From Geobacteraceae bacterium (GTDB taxonomy: Bacteria; Desulfobacterota; Desulfuromonadia; Geobacterales; Geobacteraceae): DNA of 64,000 nt. The DNA lies in NCBI GenBank assembly GCA_009773645.1, contig WSYB01000001.1, forward strand, positions 224,644-288,643, given 5' to 3'. This document shows, piece by piece, positions 1 to 9,192 of the stretch (positions are counted from its first letter, which is position 1; every line of letters starts with the position of its first letter). The notes beneath the pieces were generated by a model that saw nothing but the letters and a program-made list of their open reading frames with translations, was not told the DNA's origin and ran no database searches. The position numbers and the translations under genes are program-made.

Positions 1-775
1 TGTCTCCATCTTTCATAAGGTCCTTTATCTTTACGGTGATCTCCTCCCTTTCATTAGGACCTTTCCTCAGGATAAGGACACTATTCTCCTTGGCAAATTT
101 GGTGAATCCGCCTGCTTCCAAAATCGCATCCAGAATTTTAACACCTTGCCGGTAAAATATATATTTAGGAGTATTTATAGCGCCCATCAGATAGATTTTA
201 TTGGCTTCATTATCAGGTAAATAAAGAATATCTTCTGCCTGCAACATCACATCTTTTGATAAATCTCCTTTTATGAGAAGATCGTAGAAATTCACACTCA
301 GTTTTTTGCCTTCTCTCAATAAATACGAATGCTCCAAATCAATACCTTTAAAGCTGCCAAATCTGATCAGGAACTTGAGAAGAGTCGTCCTGCCAGGCAG
401 ATTGATCACTCCAGGGGGGACACCACCACCGAAAACATATATTTTGTTATTGGTAATTCCACCCACTATCACAGTTACTATCGGTTTCTTCACAAATTTG
501 GCCAGCTTCTCTGTAAGTTTTTCACTCAACTGTGCCGGAGAAAATCCTGATGCAACCACATCCCCAACCCCCGGGAGGGTTATTTTACCGTCAGGTCTGA
601 CAGTAGCCCCTGTGCTGAGCTGTGGGGTGTCCCACACGGATATTTGCAGGCCATCACCATCGCCGATCACATAATCCCCGTCCGTCGCAGCCTGTAGCGG
701 AACAGCAGCCAATAGAACGGACGAGAACAAAAATAAACTCCATAGTTTTACACTGTTTAAATGCCAAAACCGCAT
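1..775 (-). CDS. Wza-like polysaccharide export protein (3' end outside window)
   Basis: Periplasmic/outer-membrane polysaccharide export protein of the Poly_export/SLBB family, which forms the channel for capsule or exopolysaccharide release. Read by hand on the minus strand from ATG at 775; the frame stays open to base 1, so the C-terminus is missing. The first 28 residues form a signal peptide ending near LQA-A. Next comes a Poly_export domain (DYVIGDGDGLQISVWDTPQL, then VRPDGKITLPGVGDV), followed by two SLBB-like segments with the usual GAI-TPG-like turns. It starts 10 bp after the sugar transferase gene, so the two are probably co-transcribed. The neighbourhood identifies it as the PEP-CTERM/XrtA-associated export protein; the exosortase itself is not in the window and may lie further left. 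Confidence 0.88.
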   Translation of the reverse strand, partial: MRFWHLNSVKLWSLFLFSSVLLAAVPLQAATDGDYVIGDGDGLQISVWDTPQLSTGATVRPDGKITLPGVGDVVASGFSPAQLSEKLTEKLAKFVKKPIVTVIVGGITNNKIYVFGGGVPPGVINLPGRTTLLKFLIRFGSFKGIDLEHSYLLREGKKLSVNFYDLLIKGDLSKDVMLQAEDILYLPDNEANKIYLMGAINTPKYIFYRQGVKILDAILEAGGFTKFAKENSVLILRKGPNEREEITVKIKDLMKDGD

Positions 776-785
776 ACTTGTTCTC

Positions 786-2150
786 CTATCTGCCCCCTCT
801 GCCAAGAAGGACCACCTTCACAGTTTCCATCACTATCAGAATATCAAGGAAGAGAGATGAATTTTTTATGTAATACAGATCGTATCTCAACTTTTCAATG
901 GCATCTTCTACTGACGAACCATAAGGATATTTGACTTGCGCCCACCCGGTTAGACCCGGCTTGGCAAAATGTCGCTCCGAATAAAAGGGAATTGCCTCTA
1001 TCAGCTTTGCTACAAATTCAGGCCGTTCGGGTCTCGGTCCGACAAAACTCATATCCCCCTTAAGCACATTGTAAAGTTGGGGAATTTCATCAAGACGGGT
1101 TGCCCTCAAAAATTTGCCGGCTTTCGTAACCCTCGGGTCATCTTTTTGTGACCACACAGCCCCGGTTTTACTTTCTGCATCCTGGTTCATGGAACGGAAT
1201 TTATAGAGCACAAAATTCTTTTCCCTGTTACCGACGCGCGTCTGTTTAAAAAGAATCGGTCCGGGAGAATCATACTTGACTAAAAAAACGATTATCGGTA
1301 ACAGAGGGGCCGCCAGAACCATTCCGACAACAGAGAAGAGGATGTCCGTTAATCTTTTGCAGATGCCGTTAAAATTTGTAACCCTGAAGCCGTCTGAAAA
1401 TATAAACCAGCTGGGGGTTATGTTTTCGATGAGCAACTTCCCCGTCAGTTGTTCATAAAAAGATGGTGCATCTACTACTTGAATACCGCTGAATTTACAC
1501 TTCAGTACCTCTTTTAAGGGAAATGCCCCCCTCCTCTCGGACAAAGATACAACAATTTTGTGGGTTTTTTCTCTGATTGCAGTGTCGTCAAGACCTTCCC
1601 CTTCACCGATAACATGGTGTGAAGGAACAAATACCGTCTCATTGGCACAGTTATAGTAACCTGCCAGTACATGGTTATTATTTGTCGTCGTAATAAGCCC
1701 TCCGATCTGCTTTGCCAAAGGTCCTGTACCAAGGACAAGCACCCTGCTGGCAAGTCCAGCGAGATTCAGACATTTATTACAACCGATATGCCATAAAAAC
1801 TGGAGAGAACCAAAGATAGTCAGCGCCAGCGCTAATAATCCCCTACCGAACATAAATATCGGCATCATATAATAGATTGACGACAGAATAAAAAAAGACA
1901 GGATGAGAGATATGGCGATTTTTATCAGCATCTCCCTCTTTTTTAGGAGCTTCTCATGACTGTAAAATTCCATGAGGAATGATGTGGTAATCAGAACAAG
2001 AGAAAAAACAGATACTCTTACCCCTCCCATCAAACTGAACAGATCTTCATTCCCTAAAAAGGAGCCAAACCTCACCATAAATGCCGAAGAGACGGCAATA
2101 ACTGCTAAGGCTGCATCCCCGGCCATGAGAAAAAGCAAGGTCACTTGCAT
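786..2150 (-). CDS. PEP-CTERM-associated polyprenyl-phosphate sugar-1-phosphate transferase (EpsB/TIGR03013-like)
   Basis: Inner-membrane initiating sugar transferase that loads the first sugar phosphate on undecaprenyl phosphate for exopolysaccharide synthesis. The protein has 454 residues. The N-terminus carries about four to five hydrophobic helices (residues 1-120), followed by a nucleotide-binding-like middle domain (VLVLGTGPLAKQI) and a C-terminal bacterial sugar transferase domain (about 265-454). Signature stretches of that domain are KRLTDILFSVVG, DSPGPILFKQTRVG, KFRSM and SFVGPRPERPEFV. The length and two-part layout match the PEP-CTERM-associated family rather than the short WcaJ-type enzymes. 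It lies 15 bp downstream of prsT and 10 bp upstream of the export gene, in one operon. Confidence 0.9.
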   Translation of the reverse strand: MQVTLLFLMAGDAALAVIAVSSAFMVRFGSFLGNEDLFSLMGGVRVSVFSLVLITTSFLMEFYSHEKLLKKREMLIKIAISLILSFFILSSIYYMMPIFMFGRGLLALALTIFGSLQFLWHIGCNKCLNLAGLASRVLVLGTGPLAKQIGGLITTTNNNHVLAGYYNCANETVFVPSHHVIGEGEGLDDTAIREKTHKIVVSLSERRGAFPLKEVLKCKFSGIQVVDAPSFYEQLTGKLLIENITPSWFIFSDGFRVTNFNGICKRLTDILFSVVGMVLAAPLLPIIVFLVKYDSPGPILFKQTRVGNREKNFVLYKFRSMNQDAESKTGAVWSQKDDPRVTKAGKFLRATRLDEIPQLYNVLKGDMSFVGPRPERPEFVAKLIEAIPFYSERHFAKPGLTGWAQVKYPYGSSVEDAIEKLRYDLYYIKNSSLFLDILIVMETVKVVLLGRGGR

Positions 2151-2165
2151 AATGCCGATTCCTAT

Positions 2166-4814
2166 CTACCTTTTTAACTCGGAAAGTAAAAGTTTTGCAG
2201 AACCAGCCTCGGGAAAATCACCAAGCTCCAGGGACTTTTGAACACTCTTAAGAGCCCGGGCCTTATCCCCGCTTTCTTTATACGCCAAGGCCAGATGATA
2301 ATGGGCCGTAGGGTTATTGGGGATAAGCGTTACCGTCTTTTCAAGCAACTTCCTTGCATCATCTTTTTTACCATTTTTTACGAGGACATATCCCATGGTA
2401 TCCATCACGCCAGCGTTGTTCGGTTCGAGTTTATATGCAATGGTTGCCAGTTTAAGGGCTTCGGTTTTACTTCCATAACCGTCTGCGTAAAGATAAGCAA
2501 GGTTATTAAGCGCGGGAACATAACTACCCGACTTACTGAGTGCCTCCCTGTATTTGTTGGCGGCCTCCTTTTTCCTTCCTGTCTGGTCATAGACAGTCCC
2601 TTGGGCAAAAATTGCCTGGGAATATGCAGGGGTTCTTTTTACAATTTCTTCGTAGGTCTTTAATGCCGAAGAATAGTCTTTCTTTTTTGCATGGAGATTC
2701 CCCAGCATCATAGCCGCTTGGGCATTTTTCGCGTCAACCCGTAGCCCATTTTTCAGAGTTTCCGCTGCTTTGTTTAGATCATTCTGACTTTCATACACAG
2801 AGGCAAGGACCGTATAGCCGTAAGCAGAATTCGGTTTTTGATTGATAATTTTTTGGGCGTTATCGACAGCTTTTGTTAAGTCCTTCATTGTTACATAAGC
2901 GCCGACTTTCAACGGCAGTGCCCTGTCAGGGTCCAATGTCTCCATCTGTTCAAATACCTTGACCGCCTCTTTAAACTTTTTATCGTTCAAATAAATTCTT
3001 CCCTTCAGTTCCATGGCCGTAACATTGCGAGGATCCGCACTGATTGCCTCATTAAGCACTCCTATCGCCTTATTTGTTTCCTTCTTTCTGATATGGTAGT
3101 TTGCAAGTGAAAGGAAACCTTCAGCTTGCCTTGTCTCCTTTGCCTTCTGATAATAGGCTATGGCTTCACCATCTTTTCCCTTGGCCTCAAGGATCAATGC
3201 AATATTAATCAACGCGGTCAGGTTTTGCGGAGCACGCTTCAGCACGCCCTGGTATTCATTAAGCGCTTTTTCCAACTCCCCTTTTGACGAATAATAGGCG
3301 GCAAGGTTAAGAGAAGGAGCAAAAAAATCGGGGTTGGCCTCTTTGGCTTTTTGCAGATACTTGATCCCGTCCGCTTCTTTTTTCTCCGCAAATAGTGCGG
3401 AAGCCATGGAATTATATAAAAGCGCATCGCTCTTTTGCCCTTTAATCCCCTCTTTCAGGACGTTGAACGCCTTGGCATAGCTCTTCTGCCGCATATGGTA
3501 GGATGCTAAAACAAATCGTGTATTGAGGACATCCGGGGCGATCTGGACAGCGGTCTCCAGCTCGGTTTCCGCCTCCCTTGTCTTCCCTTTCACAAGGTTG
3601 AACAGCCCCTTTTTCATATGCGCATCCACAAGCTTGGGGTTAAGGGCGATTGCTTTATTTAGTTCCGCCATTGCCTCATCAGGCATCCCCTTCACCAGGT
3701 AAGCGCTGCCGAGAATATTATGGGCAAGAGCATTACCCTTATCCGCATCAATAACCTTCTTAGCCTCAGTTATTGAGTCATCGACCCTTTTCTGTTTAAG
3801 AAGAATCATTGATTTTAGCAGTCTTGCCTGGTTGAATGCCGGGCTGATGTCCAGGGCCTTCTGGAATTGGTTTAGAGCGAGTTCAAGTTCATCACGGTTG
3901 TAATGGCTTAGTCCTAGATAGTAATACGCCCCAAGGTTTTGTTGTATTTTCAAGGAGTTTTGAAAAGCTGTGACTGCTTCATTAAAGTTCTTTTTGTGGT
4001 AACAAACGAGCCCCTTAAGCCGGTAACCCTCAGGACGCTTGGGGAATTTCCGTATTAGGTCATCGGCCACTTTATCGGCCCTATCCATGTCCTTTTTCCC
4101 AATATATATCAAGCCGGATCGATACAGAGCGTTTCCGTCAGAGGGATTAATCTCCACTATCTTCCCATAGAGCTGCAATGCCTTATCGTTGTTGCCAAGT
4201 GAAGTCTCAAGGGCTGCCAGCATGTTATACGCCCTTGTGTTCTTGTTATCCTTGGCAATAACCTCATCGATCAATGCCTTGGCATCCCGTTCCTTGCCCT
4301 TTTGCGCATAAACTCCAGCCAGCTCAAGCTTGGCAGTGGCCCTACCCGGTTCGGCGCTAATAGCTTTCAGTAAGTATTTTTCCGCATCATTCGGCATATT
4401 CTTGATGGCGTAACCAATCCCGGTTATCTCCAATGCTTCCGCATGATCGGGATGGGACTTCAAATAACTCTCAGCTTCCCTCAAAGCCTGATCCGGCTTG
4501 TGGGTAAAGTTGTACAACTTTGCAAGTTCCAGTTGGATATCGGCTCGGGAAGGATATTGCCTCAGCACTTTCTGGAATTCCTTCTCTGCCTGATCATACT
4601 TCTGAGCTGCCATATAAGCCTTTGCCAGTTGATACCTGGCGTCAGAATAGTTCTGATCTTTCTCTATGGCATTTTTAAATAAGACAATCGCACCATTTGG
4701 ATTGTTCTCTTTAAGCATTTTAACGCCTTCATTAAAGAGCTCTCCCTTCGTTTTTCTGTCACACGCCGCGACAAAAAAAATAATAAATAGGATTGCGCAT
4801 AGTTTTCTAGACAA
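2166..4814 (-). CDS. prsT: PEP-CTERM system TPR-repeat lipoprotein PrsT
   Basis: An 882-residue, almost entirely TPR protein matching the PrsT family (TIGR02917) found with exosortase/EPS loci. It probably acts as a periplasmic scaffold for polysaccharide assembly or PEP-CTERM protein sorting; the exact role is unproven. A lipoprotein signal is clear: hydrophobic stretch, then VAAC with the lipid-accepting Cys at residue 18. Roughly two dozen tandem 34-residue repeats follow (for example AKAYMAAQKYDQAEKEFQKV). The start codon is TTG at 4814, preceded by a strong G-rich Shine-Dalgarno, and overlaps the upstream receiver gene by 8 bp, which suggests translational coupling. The gene is transcribed with epsB-like and export genes downstream. 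Confidence 0.92.
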   Translation of the reverse strand: MSRKLCAILFIIFFVAACDRKTKGELFNEGVKMLKENNPNGAIVLFKNAIEKDQNYSDARYQLAKAYMAAQKYDQAEKEFQKVLRQYPSRADIQLELAKLYNFTHKPDQALREAESYLKSHPDHAEALEITGIGYAIKNMPNDAEKYLLKAISAEPGRATAKLELAGVYAQKGKERDAKALIDEVIAKDNKNTRAYNMLAALETSLGNNDKALQLYGKIVEINPSDGNALYRSGLIYIGKKDMDRADKVADDLIRKFPKRPEGYRLKGLVCYHKKNFNEAVTAFQNSLKIQQNLGAYYYLGLSHYNRDELELALNQFQKALDISPAFNQARLLKSMILLKQKRVDDSITEAKKVIDADKGNALAHNILGSAYLVKGMPDEAMAELNKAIALNPKLVDAHMKKGLFNLVKGKTREAETELETAVQIAPDVLNTRFVLASYHMRQKSYAKAFNVLKEGIKGQKSDALLYNSMASALFAEKKEADGIKYLQKAKEANPDFFAPSLNLAAYYSSKGELEKALNEYQGVLKRAPQNLTALINIALILEAKGKDGEAIAYYQKAKETRQAEGFLSLANYHIRKKETNKAIGVLNEAISADPRNVTAMELKGRIYLNDKKFKEAVKVFEQMETLDPDRALPLKVGAYVTMKDLTKAVDNAQKIINQKPNSAYGYTVLASVYESQNDLNKAAETLKNGLRVDAKNAQAAMMLGNLHAKKKDYSSALKTYEEIVKRTPAYSQAIFAQGTVYDQTGRKKEAANKYREALSKSGSYVPALNNLAYLYADGYGSKTEALKLATIAYKLEPNNAGVMDTMGYVLVKNGKKDDARKLLEKTVTLIPNNPTAHYHLALAYKESGDKARALKSVQKSLELGDFPEAGSAKLLLSELKR

Positions 4815-5187
4815 TGTTCACTCCCCCCCGGTTATTAATATGACCGTTCATTAATTGGTTTACTACTGTCCTGAACTTTTGATAGTCAAGAGGTTTTATC
4901 ATGCAATAGGATTTTTCAAAGCCTTCAAGATAATTAATAAGATCTTCGCTGATATGGTCAGACAAAAGAATAATGGGAATATTCCTGCTTCGTATTTCTT
5001 CTTCTAACAAAAACATACCATACGGATAACTCGTTACTATAAGTCTAAACTCGTTATCATTCAACAATTGCGCAACATCATGGGAGTTCACGGCCATTTC
5101 CGCCTTGAATCCCGCAAATTCCAGGATAGCAGAACAAACCCTGGAAAACCCTGCCTCATCAATAATTAATATTCTATTCCCGTCCAT
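4807..5187 (-). CDS. degenerate response-regulator receiver protein
   Basis: Stand-alone receiver-like protein of 126 residues (start ATG at 5187; a longer TTG start at 5274 would lie upstream of the sigma-54 promoter). It shows the receiver fold pattern: RILIIDEAG at the N-terminus with an acidic pair, the beta-3 segment LIVTSYPYG, the LLSD segment and the conserved Lys in CMIKPLD. The usual phospho-accepting Asp in beta-3 (normally D-x-x-M/L-P) is replaced by Ser/Thr-Ser-Tyr-Pro. Phosphorylation by the standard route is therefore unlikely. It is the first gene of the prsT operon and overlaps prsT by 8 bp. It may act as a phosphorylation-independent binding partner; this is inference. Confidence 0.7.
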   Translation of the reverse strand: MDGNRILIIDEAGFSRVCSAILEFAGFKAEMAVNSHDVAQLLNDNEFRLIVTSYPYGMFLLEEEIRSRNIPIILLSDHISEDLINYLEGFEKSYCMIKPLDYQKFRTVVNQLMNGHINNRGGVNIV

Positions 5188-5201
5188 AGCCGAAAGTAAT
5201 G

Positions 5202-5217
5202 AGCAAGTCTGATGCCA
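5202..5217 (-). promoter_or_regulatory. sigma-54 (-24/-12) promoter of the receiver-prsT operon
   Basis: Reading the minus strand, TGGCAT-N5-TTGCT has GG and GC exactly 10 bases apart, a near-perfect RpoN promoter. The predicted start is near 5191, only about four bases before the receiver ATG at 5187, so that message would be almost leaderless. An NtrC-type activator gene lies immediately upstream. Confidence 0.75.
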
Positions 5218-5397
5218 GAAGTTTATGCACTGCAATAAGTCACGACTAATGAAAGGGATTCTAGTTGTAACCAATGAATTAACAAGGCGTATTTACTAAT
5301 TATTTCAAAGTTTTGAAAACTAATTATTTATTATTGGGCAGGCGTTTATTGAGTGGGAACCCATACTGATCAACGGTAAGTTCTTTGGGAGCAACAT

Positions 5398-5426
5398 CAA
5401 AACTGTTTCCGAGGGAAACAGTTTTG
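5398..5426. promoter_or_regulatory. 13-bp-arm perfect dyad, candidate activator-binding site (UAS)
   Basis: Perfect inverted repeat with 13-bp arms and a 3-bp centre; the core is GTTTCC-N3-GGAAAC. Its centre is about 220 bp upstream of the sigma-54 start near 5191, a usual enhancer distance. It could also serve as a weak terminator for the activator gene ending at 5524, but no long T-run follows. The rest of 5218-5523 holds nothing else I recognise. Confidence 0.5.
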
Positions 5427-5523
5427 CATTATATGCCCAAAAAGACATAAAATATGTATCCAATAGATACATTTATTGCGAATATTTTATAACAACCGAA
5501 TATTTGGCGCCAACGGAAACACT

Positions 5524-6888
5524 TCAAATGATCTGCAATTCTTTGAGTCTCTTGTAAAACGTCTTTCGCGATATTCCGAGCACCTTGGCTGCCTTTGACT
5601 TGTTACCCTTATGTTCCTGAAGTGCATCTTTGATCGCCTGGAGTTCCAGTTCCTTTAGTGTCTTGTATGAGCCGCAAGCACGCGGTTTCTTCTGTTCCGG
5701 AATAAAACCATCGGGGAGGTGACGCAAAGTGATCTTGTCTCCTTTTGCAAGGACAACGGCTCTCTCAATGACGTTTTTTAGCTGCCTGACATTCCCAGGC
5801 CATGGATGATTCCAGAACACATCCATTACCTCATCTGTTACCGTAAGCATCTTATTTTCCAGAATACAGAATTCTTTTACAAACTCTGAAACCAGCAAAG
5901 GAATGTCATCCTTTCTGTCTTTGAGAGTCGGCACTGTTATTTGAACGACATTTATTCTGTAAAACAGGTCTTCTCTGAAGTATCCGGATTGGATCTCCGC
6001 ATTAAGATCTCGATTGGTGGACGATACGAGTCTGAAGTTTACGTGAACTTTTTTATTGCTGCCAAGTCGTTCAATTTCTCGTTCCTGCAGCACTCTGAGG
6101 AGTTTTGCCTGGAGTGGAAGTTCAAGCTCTCCAATTTCATCAAGGAAAATTGTGCCGCCGGCAGCCTCCTCAAACTTTCCTACTCTTCTTGAAACGGCGC
6201 CGGTAAAAGCCCCTTTTTCATAGCCGAACAATTCCGACTCTATCAACTCTCTTGGTATTGCCGCGCAGTTAACGGCAACAAAAGGTTTCTCGCTCCTTAA
6301 GCTGCTGTAATGAAGCAACCTGGCAATCAGCTCCTTCCCCGTCCCTGTGTCTCCACATACAAGAACGCTGCTGGCAGAATCTTTGACTGCCTCGATAGTC
6401 TCGAATATTTTAACCATTTCGAGGGTATTCGCAAAAATACGGTTTGGGCCGTGCTGGGCAGAAAGTTTCCGTCTCAACGTTTCAAGTTCTCTTTTTAACA
6501 GCCGCTGTTCAACCGCTCTGGAAAGGATGCCCTTGAGTTTCTCATAATCCGGTGGTTTGATAAAATAATAGAAGGCTTTGTTGGTCATGGCATGGACAGC
6601 GGATTCGACAGTCCCGAATGCCGTCAGAAAAATCACCGGAATGTCGGGGCTATTCTCCTGAATATAGTCAAAAAAATGCATCCCGTCCTTGCCGGGCATT
6701 TTTAAATCTGTTATCACCGCATCTATATCCCTTTTATTCAAAACCCGAATGGCGCTTTCCACATCGTTTGACTCAAACACCCTGTAGGCATCTGCCGAAA
6801 GGATTGCGGAGAGCACTTTAACCGCATTGGGCTCGTCATCGACGATTAATACATTGCCGTTACTATTAACTCTCACCCTCTGCTCCAT
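5524..6888 (-). CDS. prsR: sigma-54-dependent NtrC-family response regulator (PrsR-like)
   Basis: Activator of RpoN promoters, 454 residues. It has a receiver domain with phospho-acceptor D61 in ITDLKMPG and conserved K111. An AAA+ domain follows with Walker A GDTGTGKE (about 179-186) and the sigma-54 contact loop GAFTGA (226-231). A C-terminal Fis-type helix-turn-helix ([18 protein letters not shown] region) completes it. The start ATG directly abuts the stop of the kinase gene, so the pair is a two-component system. PrsR/RpoN control of PEP-CTERM genes is known in other bacteria. Sigma-54 promoters before prsT and the PEP-CTERM gene support the same role here. The Prs name rests on context. 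Confidence 0.85.
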   Translation of the reverse strand: MEQRVRVNSNGNVLIVDDEPNAVKVLSAILSADAYRVFESNDVESAIRVLNKRDIDAVITDLKMPGKDGMHFFDYIQENSPDIPVIFLTAFGTVESAVHAMTNKAFYYFIKPPDYEKLKGILSRAVEQRLLKRELETLRRKLSAQHGPNRIFANTLEMVKIFETIEAVKDSASSVLVCGDTGTGKELIARLLHYSSLRSEKPFVAVNCAAIPRELIESELFGYEKGAFTGAVSRRVGKFEEAAGGTIFLDEIGELELPLQAKLLRVLQEREIERLGSNKKVHVNFRLVSSTNRDLNAEIQSGYFREDLFYRINVVQITVPTLKDRKDDIPLLVSEFVKEFCILENKMLTVTDEVMDVFWNHPWPGNVRQLKNVIERAVVLAKGDKITLRHLPDGFIPEQKKPRACGSYKTLKELELQAIKDALQEHKGNKSKAAKVLGISRKTFYKRLKELQII

Positions 6889-7902
6889 TTATAATTTGTT
6901 AGCAGGAAGAAATATTTTGATAGTGGTTCCGATGCCCTTCTCACTTTGGATTTCCATATGACCACCATGGTATTGAATTACCTCGCGAGTAATAAAAAGA
7001 CCAAACCCCTTGCCTTCCCCCTTTATTCTGACGTTTGAAAGGATATTAACATAGTTTTCACCGCTGTTAACCATTCCTGGGCCGGTATCCGAAATTTGAA
7101 TTACAATATAATCCTGCTCCGAACGTTTCTCTACGCTAGTCTCTACAAAAAGACGTCCTTCTGAAGGCATAGCTTCTATTGCGTTGTTGATGATATTGAG
7201 AAGGGCCTGCTCAACCTGAAAAGAACTCAGCATTATAGGAGGGACGTCACCGTATTTACATATTACATTGATGTTACAAGTACGTGCTTGGAAGGAAGTA
7301 AAAAGTTCGAGTCTTTTGATCATTGCATTCACGTCCGTTTCAGAAATTTCAGCATCAAAAAAGGACGTACAGAGGAATTTTGTGACAAAGTTATCGAGAC
7401 GCGAGATTTCCTCTTCCATAATTCCTGTAAACTCTACAAGAGTTTTTTCGTCGGCGTATTTATCTTTTATATAAACGACAGCTCCTTTTATGGCATTTAA
7501 GGGATTCCTCACTCCGTGGGCCAGCATTGGGGCAATATTCCCGATGTCTATAATAGGCTGCAACTGTTGAAGTTTCTTCTCCAATACGCAACTTTGGAGG
7601 TTTATTATTGTTACTCCGGCGCCTTTGACAATTCCTGCGTCATCTGTTATCGGATCAATAACAACATCCGCTCTAACCTCTTCGTAAACACATTCAAAAT
7701 TGTATCCATTAATCATTGCTGGCTTGCCATCTTCCAATACCCGAAGTATTGCATCTGCATCTCCTTTGCGAATTTTGGGAATCACTTCATAATAGATCAT
7801 ACCGCAGACATCGAGATAGTCCTTACCACTTAAAGTCCCCAAGTCTTTATTCCATGAGCTGATCCTTAACCGATCATCAACAGTAAATGTATAACTACGC
7901 AT
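6889..7902 (-). CDS. soluble PAS histidine kinase, partner of the NtrC-type regulator
   Basis: Histidine kinase of 337 residues without membrane segments. An N-terminal PAS-like domain (residues 1-105) is followed by a HisKA dimerisation helix with H129 in LAHGVRNPLNAIKG and an HATPase domain with N-box NNAIEAM (239-245) and the G1 motif DTGPGM. The layout resembles NtrB. It is clearly shorter than the membrane-bound PrsK kinases that usually accompany PrsR (commonly about 700 residues with TM and GAF domains), so the signal is probably cytoplasmic. It is transcribed between the acyltransferase gene (42 bp upstream) and the regulator gene (no gap). Confidence 0.85.
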   Translation of the reverse strand: MRSYTFTVDDRLRISSWNKDLGTLSGKDYLDVCGMIYYEVIPKIRKGDADAILRVLEDGKPAMINGYNFECVYEEVRADVVIDPITDDAGIVKGAGVTIINLQSCVLEKKLQQLQPIIDIGNIAPMLAHGVRNPLNAIKGAVVYIKDKYADEKTLVEFTGIMEEEISRLDNFVTKFLCTSFFDAEISETDVNAMIKRLELFTSFQARTCNINVICKYGDVPPIMLSSFQVEQALLNIINNAIEAMPSEGRLFVETSVEKRSEQDYIVIQISDTGPGMVNSGENYVNILSNVRIKGEGKGFGLFITREVIQYHGGHMEIQSEKGIGTTIKIFLPANKL

Positions 7903-7944
7903 GACATATCCCGCCCAATTATGTCAACAGGAAGCTATCAACTA

Positions 7945-8631
7945 TCAACCACCTAATCCTATCTCATAAGCTTCAAAAAATTCAGCCTTGTCACGGGAGA
8001 CTTTCATCGCAATTTCATCAATCGCCCCGATATAGGGTGTTCTTATCCCATGATAGTCGACTTCCGGCCCAATAGGTTTAAAGACTATACCCATCCGCTG
8101 CAGGAGGATATTCAGCCCTTTTGCCATGACCGCATACCATTTTGTCAGGCCTATTGCCAAACTTTCTTTATACATGCATGTGTAAAGTCCCGTTATGATA
8201 GCGTACTCGTTTTTCCTCCTTTCTTGCATGATACTATTAATTTCCAGATTGGCCGATTCGCCATCATCGTAAATCAATCTGTCGCCGGCTCTCCTTCTGT
8301 ATTCCTTGCTGACAGCCAGTCTGGATATCTCGCCGAGATGGTGCCTGTTTAGGCCTGTCAAATCCCCATCAATTTTACAGTGGTTCTCGATGGGAAAACC
8401 TAACTCCGAGTTAAGAATTATACGGATAGTGCCGATCAGCTCTCTGCCATCATTTGTCAACGCAACAAGATGTACCGAGTGCTTGTCGAACTCGTCATAT
8501 TCAATACCTCCGGGATGGTCTTCCGGCTTCTCAAATCCCCACTCATCGCAGTAGACCTTGTACCTTAGTTTATACACTTCATTAATCAAGGGGTCGTCTC
8601 TGGTTACTTTCTTGAATTCAAATCGACTCAT
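7945..8631 (-). CDS. PEP-CTERM/exosortase-associated N-acyl amino acid synthase, copy 1
   Basis: GNAT-fold acyltransferase of the TIGR03694 family (228 residues). Members of this family make long-chain N-acyl amino acids and are linked to PEP-CTERM/exosortase loci. The hallmark N-terminal pattern EVYKLRYKVYCDEWGFE and EYDEFDKHSVHLVAL are present, then IGTIRIIL, EISRLAVSKEYRRR and the C-terminal KPIGPEVDYHGIRTPY. The plus-strand protein at 9303 is a clear paralogue with the same ordered motifs. The gene is the first of a probable operon with the kinase and regulator. A sigma-70-like promoter with a perfect -35 lies about 60 bp upstream. Confidence 0.88.
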   Translation of the reverse strand: MSRFEFKKVTRDDPLINEVYKLRYKVYCDEWGFEKPEDHPGGIEYDEFDKHSVHLVALTNDGRELIGTIRIILNSELGFPIENHCKIDGDLTGLNRHHLGEISRLAVSKEYRRRAGDRLIYDDGESANLEINSIMQERRKNEYAIITGLYTCMYKESLAIGLTKWYAVMAKGLNILLQRMGIVFKPIGPEVDYHGIRTPYIGAIDEIAMKVSRDKAEFFEAYEIGLGG

Positions 8632-8688
8632 AGAGCACCATTTAAATGTATATTGTTTTTTCCCGAGGTAAAACTGCAGGGGAAGTTA

Positions 8689-8716
8689 AGAGTACAATAA
8701 CGTTCTCTTTTGTCAA
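8689..8716 (-). promoter_or_regulatory. sigma-70-like promoter of the acyltransferase-kinase-regulator operon
   Basis: On the minus strand there is a perfect -35 TTGACA (8716-8711), a 16-bp spacer and a -10 TACTCT (8694-8689). It is the best vegetative promoter match between the gene start at 8631 and the divergent control region. No sigma-54 match was found here. Confidence 0.5.
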
Positions 8717-8775
8717 GCTGCCATTACAAAGGATTTACGATACTTCATAATCTCCTTGCCGGAACAAAAAACCCT

Positions 8776-8820
8776 CGTTTCCGAATTGGAAACGTAATCA
8801 ACGCCCTTCCGAGTTTCGGA
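8776..8820. promoter_or_regulatory. two adjacent dyads in the divergent control region
   Basis: 8776-8794 is CGTTTCC-N5-GGAAACG, which shares the GTTTCC/GGAAAC half-sites with the dyad at 5398-5426 but has two more central bases. 8808-8820 is TCCGA-GTT-TCGGA. They lie between the two divergent acyltransferase genes, so a regulator bound here could act on either. The remaining 8821-9100 is AT-rich without recognised genes. Confidence 0.4.
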
Positions 8821-9103
8821 TGGACACCAGATAAGAAATATTTATCCTTTTTATCGGTAACTTCAGCAAAAAATTAAGTAATTTTATCGTGGCATCCAGA
8901 TGTAACAGTTTTTTATATACGAATGCAATCAAAAATACTGTCGAAATTTTTTCTCTCACGATCCTATTATAATTTACTGCCCCTAGATAAAACGAAGGGG
9001 AAATTTCAAGACGAGATATTTATACAAAATTCAATTTTTTCGCCAATAGGGCTTGATTACTGATAAATTTCATGTTATTTAATTTAAAGAAAATTGCCCA
9101 TAT

Positions 9104-9192
9104 AAGATAGACGATAATACTAAACTACCCGCGAGGGTAGGACGGAAAGCCTACAGGGTCTCCACGAGACAGCCGGGTCGCCGAAATATCTA
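9104..9192 (+). ncRNA. GEMM-I family riboswitch (c-di-GMP-I or cGAMP class)
   Basis: Cyclic-dinucleotide aptamer in the leader of the acyltransferase gene at 9303. Seen in order: a stem CTACCC-GCGA-GGGTAG (9125-9140) closed by a GNRA tetraloop, then the junction GGACGGAAAGCC (9140-9151), then a second stem around GTCTC-CAC-GAGAC (9159-9171), then the conserved 3' segment AGCCGGGTCGCCGA (9171-9184). A short P1 (AAGATA near 9104 with TATCT near 9187) closes the fold. The pattern matches the Vibrio Vc2 aptamer part by part. Geobacter genomes are known to carry GEMM-I variants that prefer 3',3'-cGAMP, so the ligand cannot be fixed by eye. Confidence 0.85.

Noticed and set aside
5188-5274. Longer TTG start for the receiver protein
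   Set aside because: It would place the coding start upstream of the sigma-54 promoter and adds residues unlike any receiver.
8880-8900. TGGCAT near 8892 as a sigma-54 promoter for the riboswitch-controlled gene
   Set aside because: No GC at the required 10-base distance; -12 box missing.
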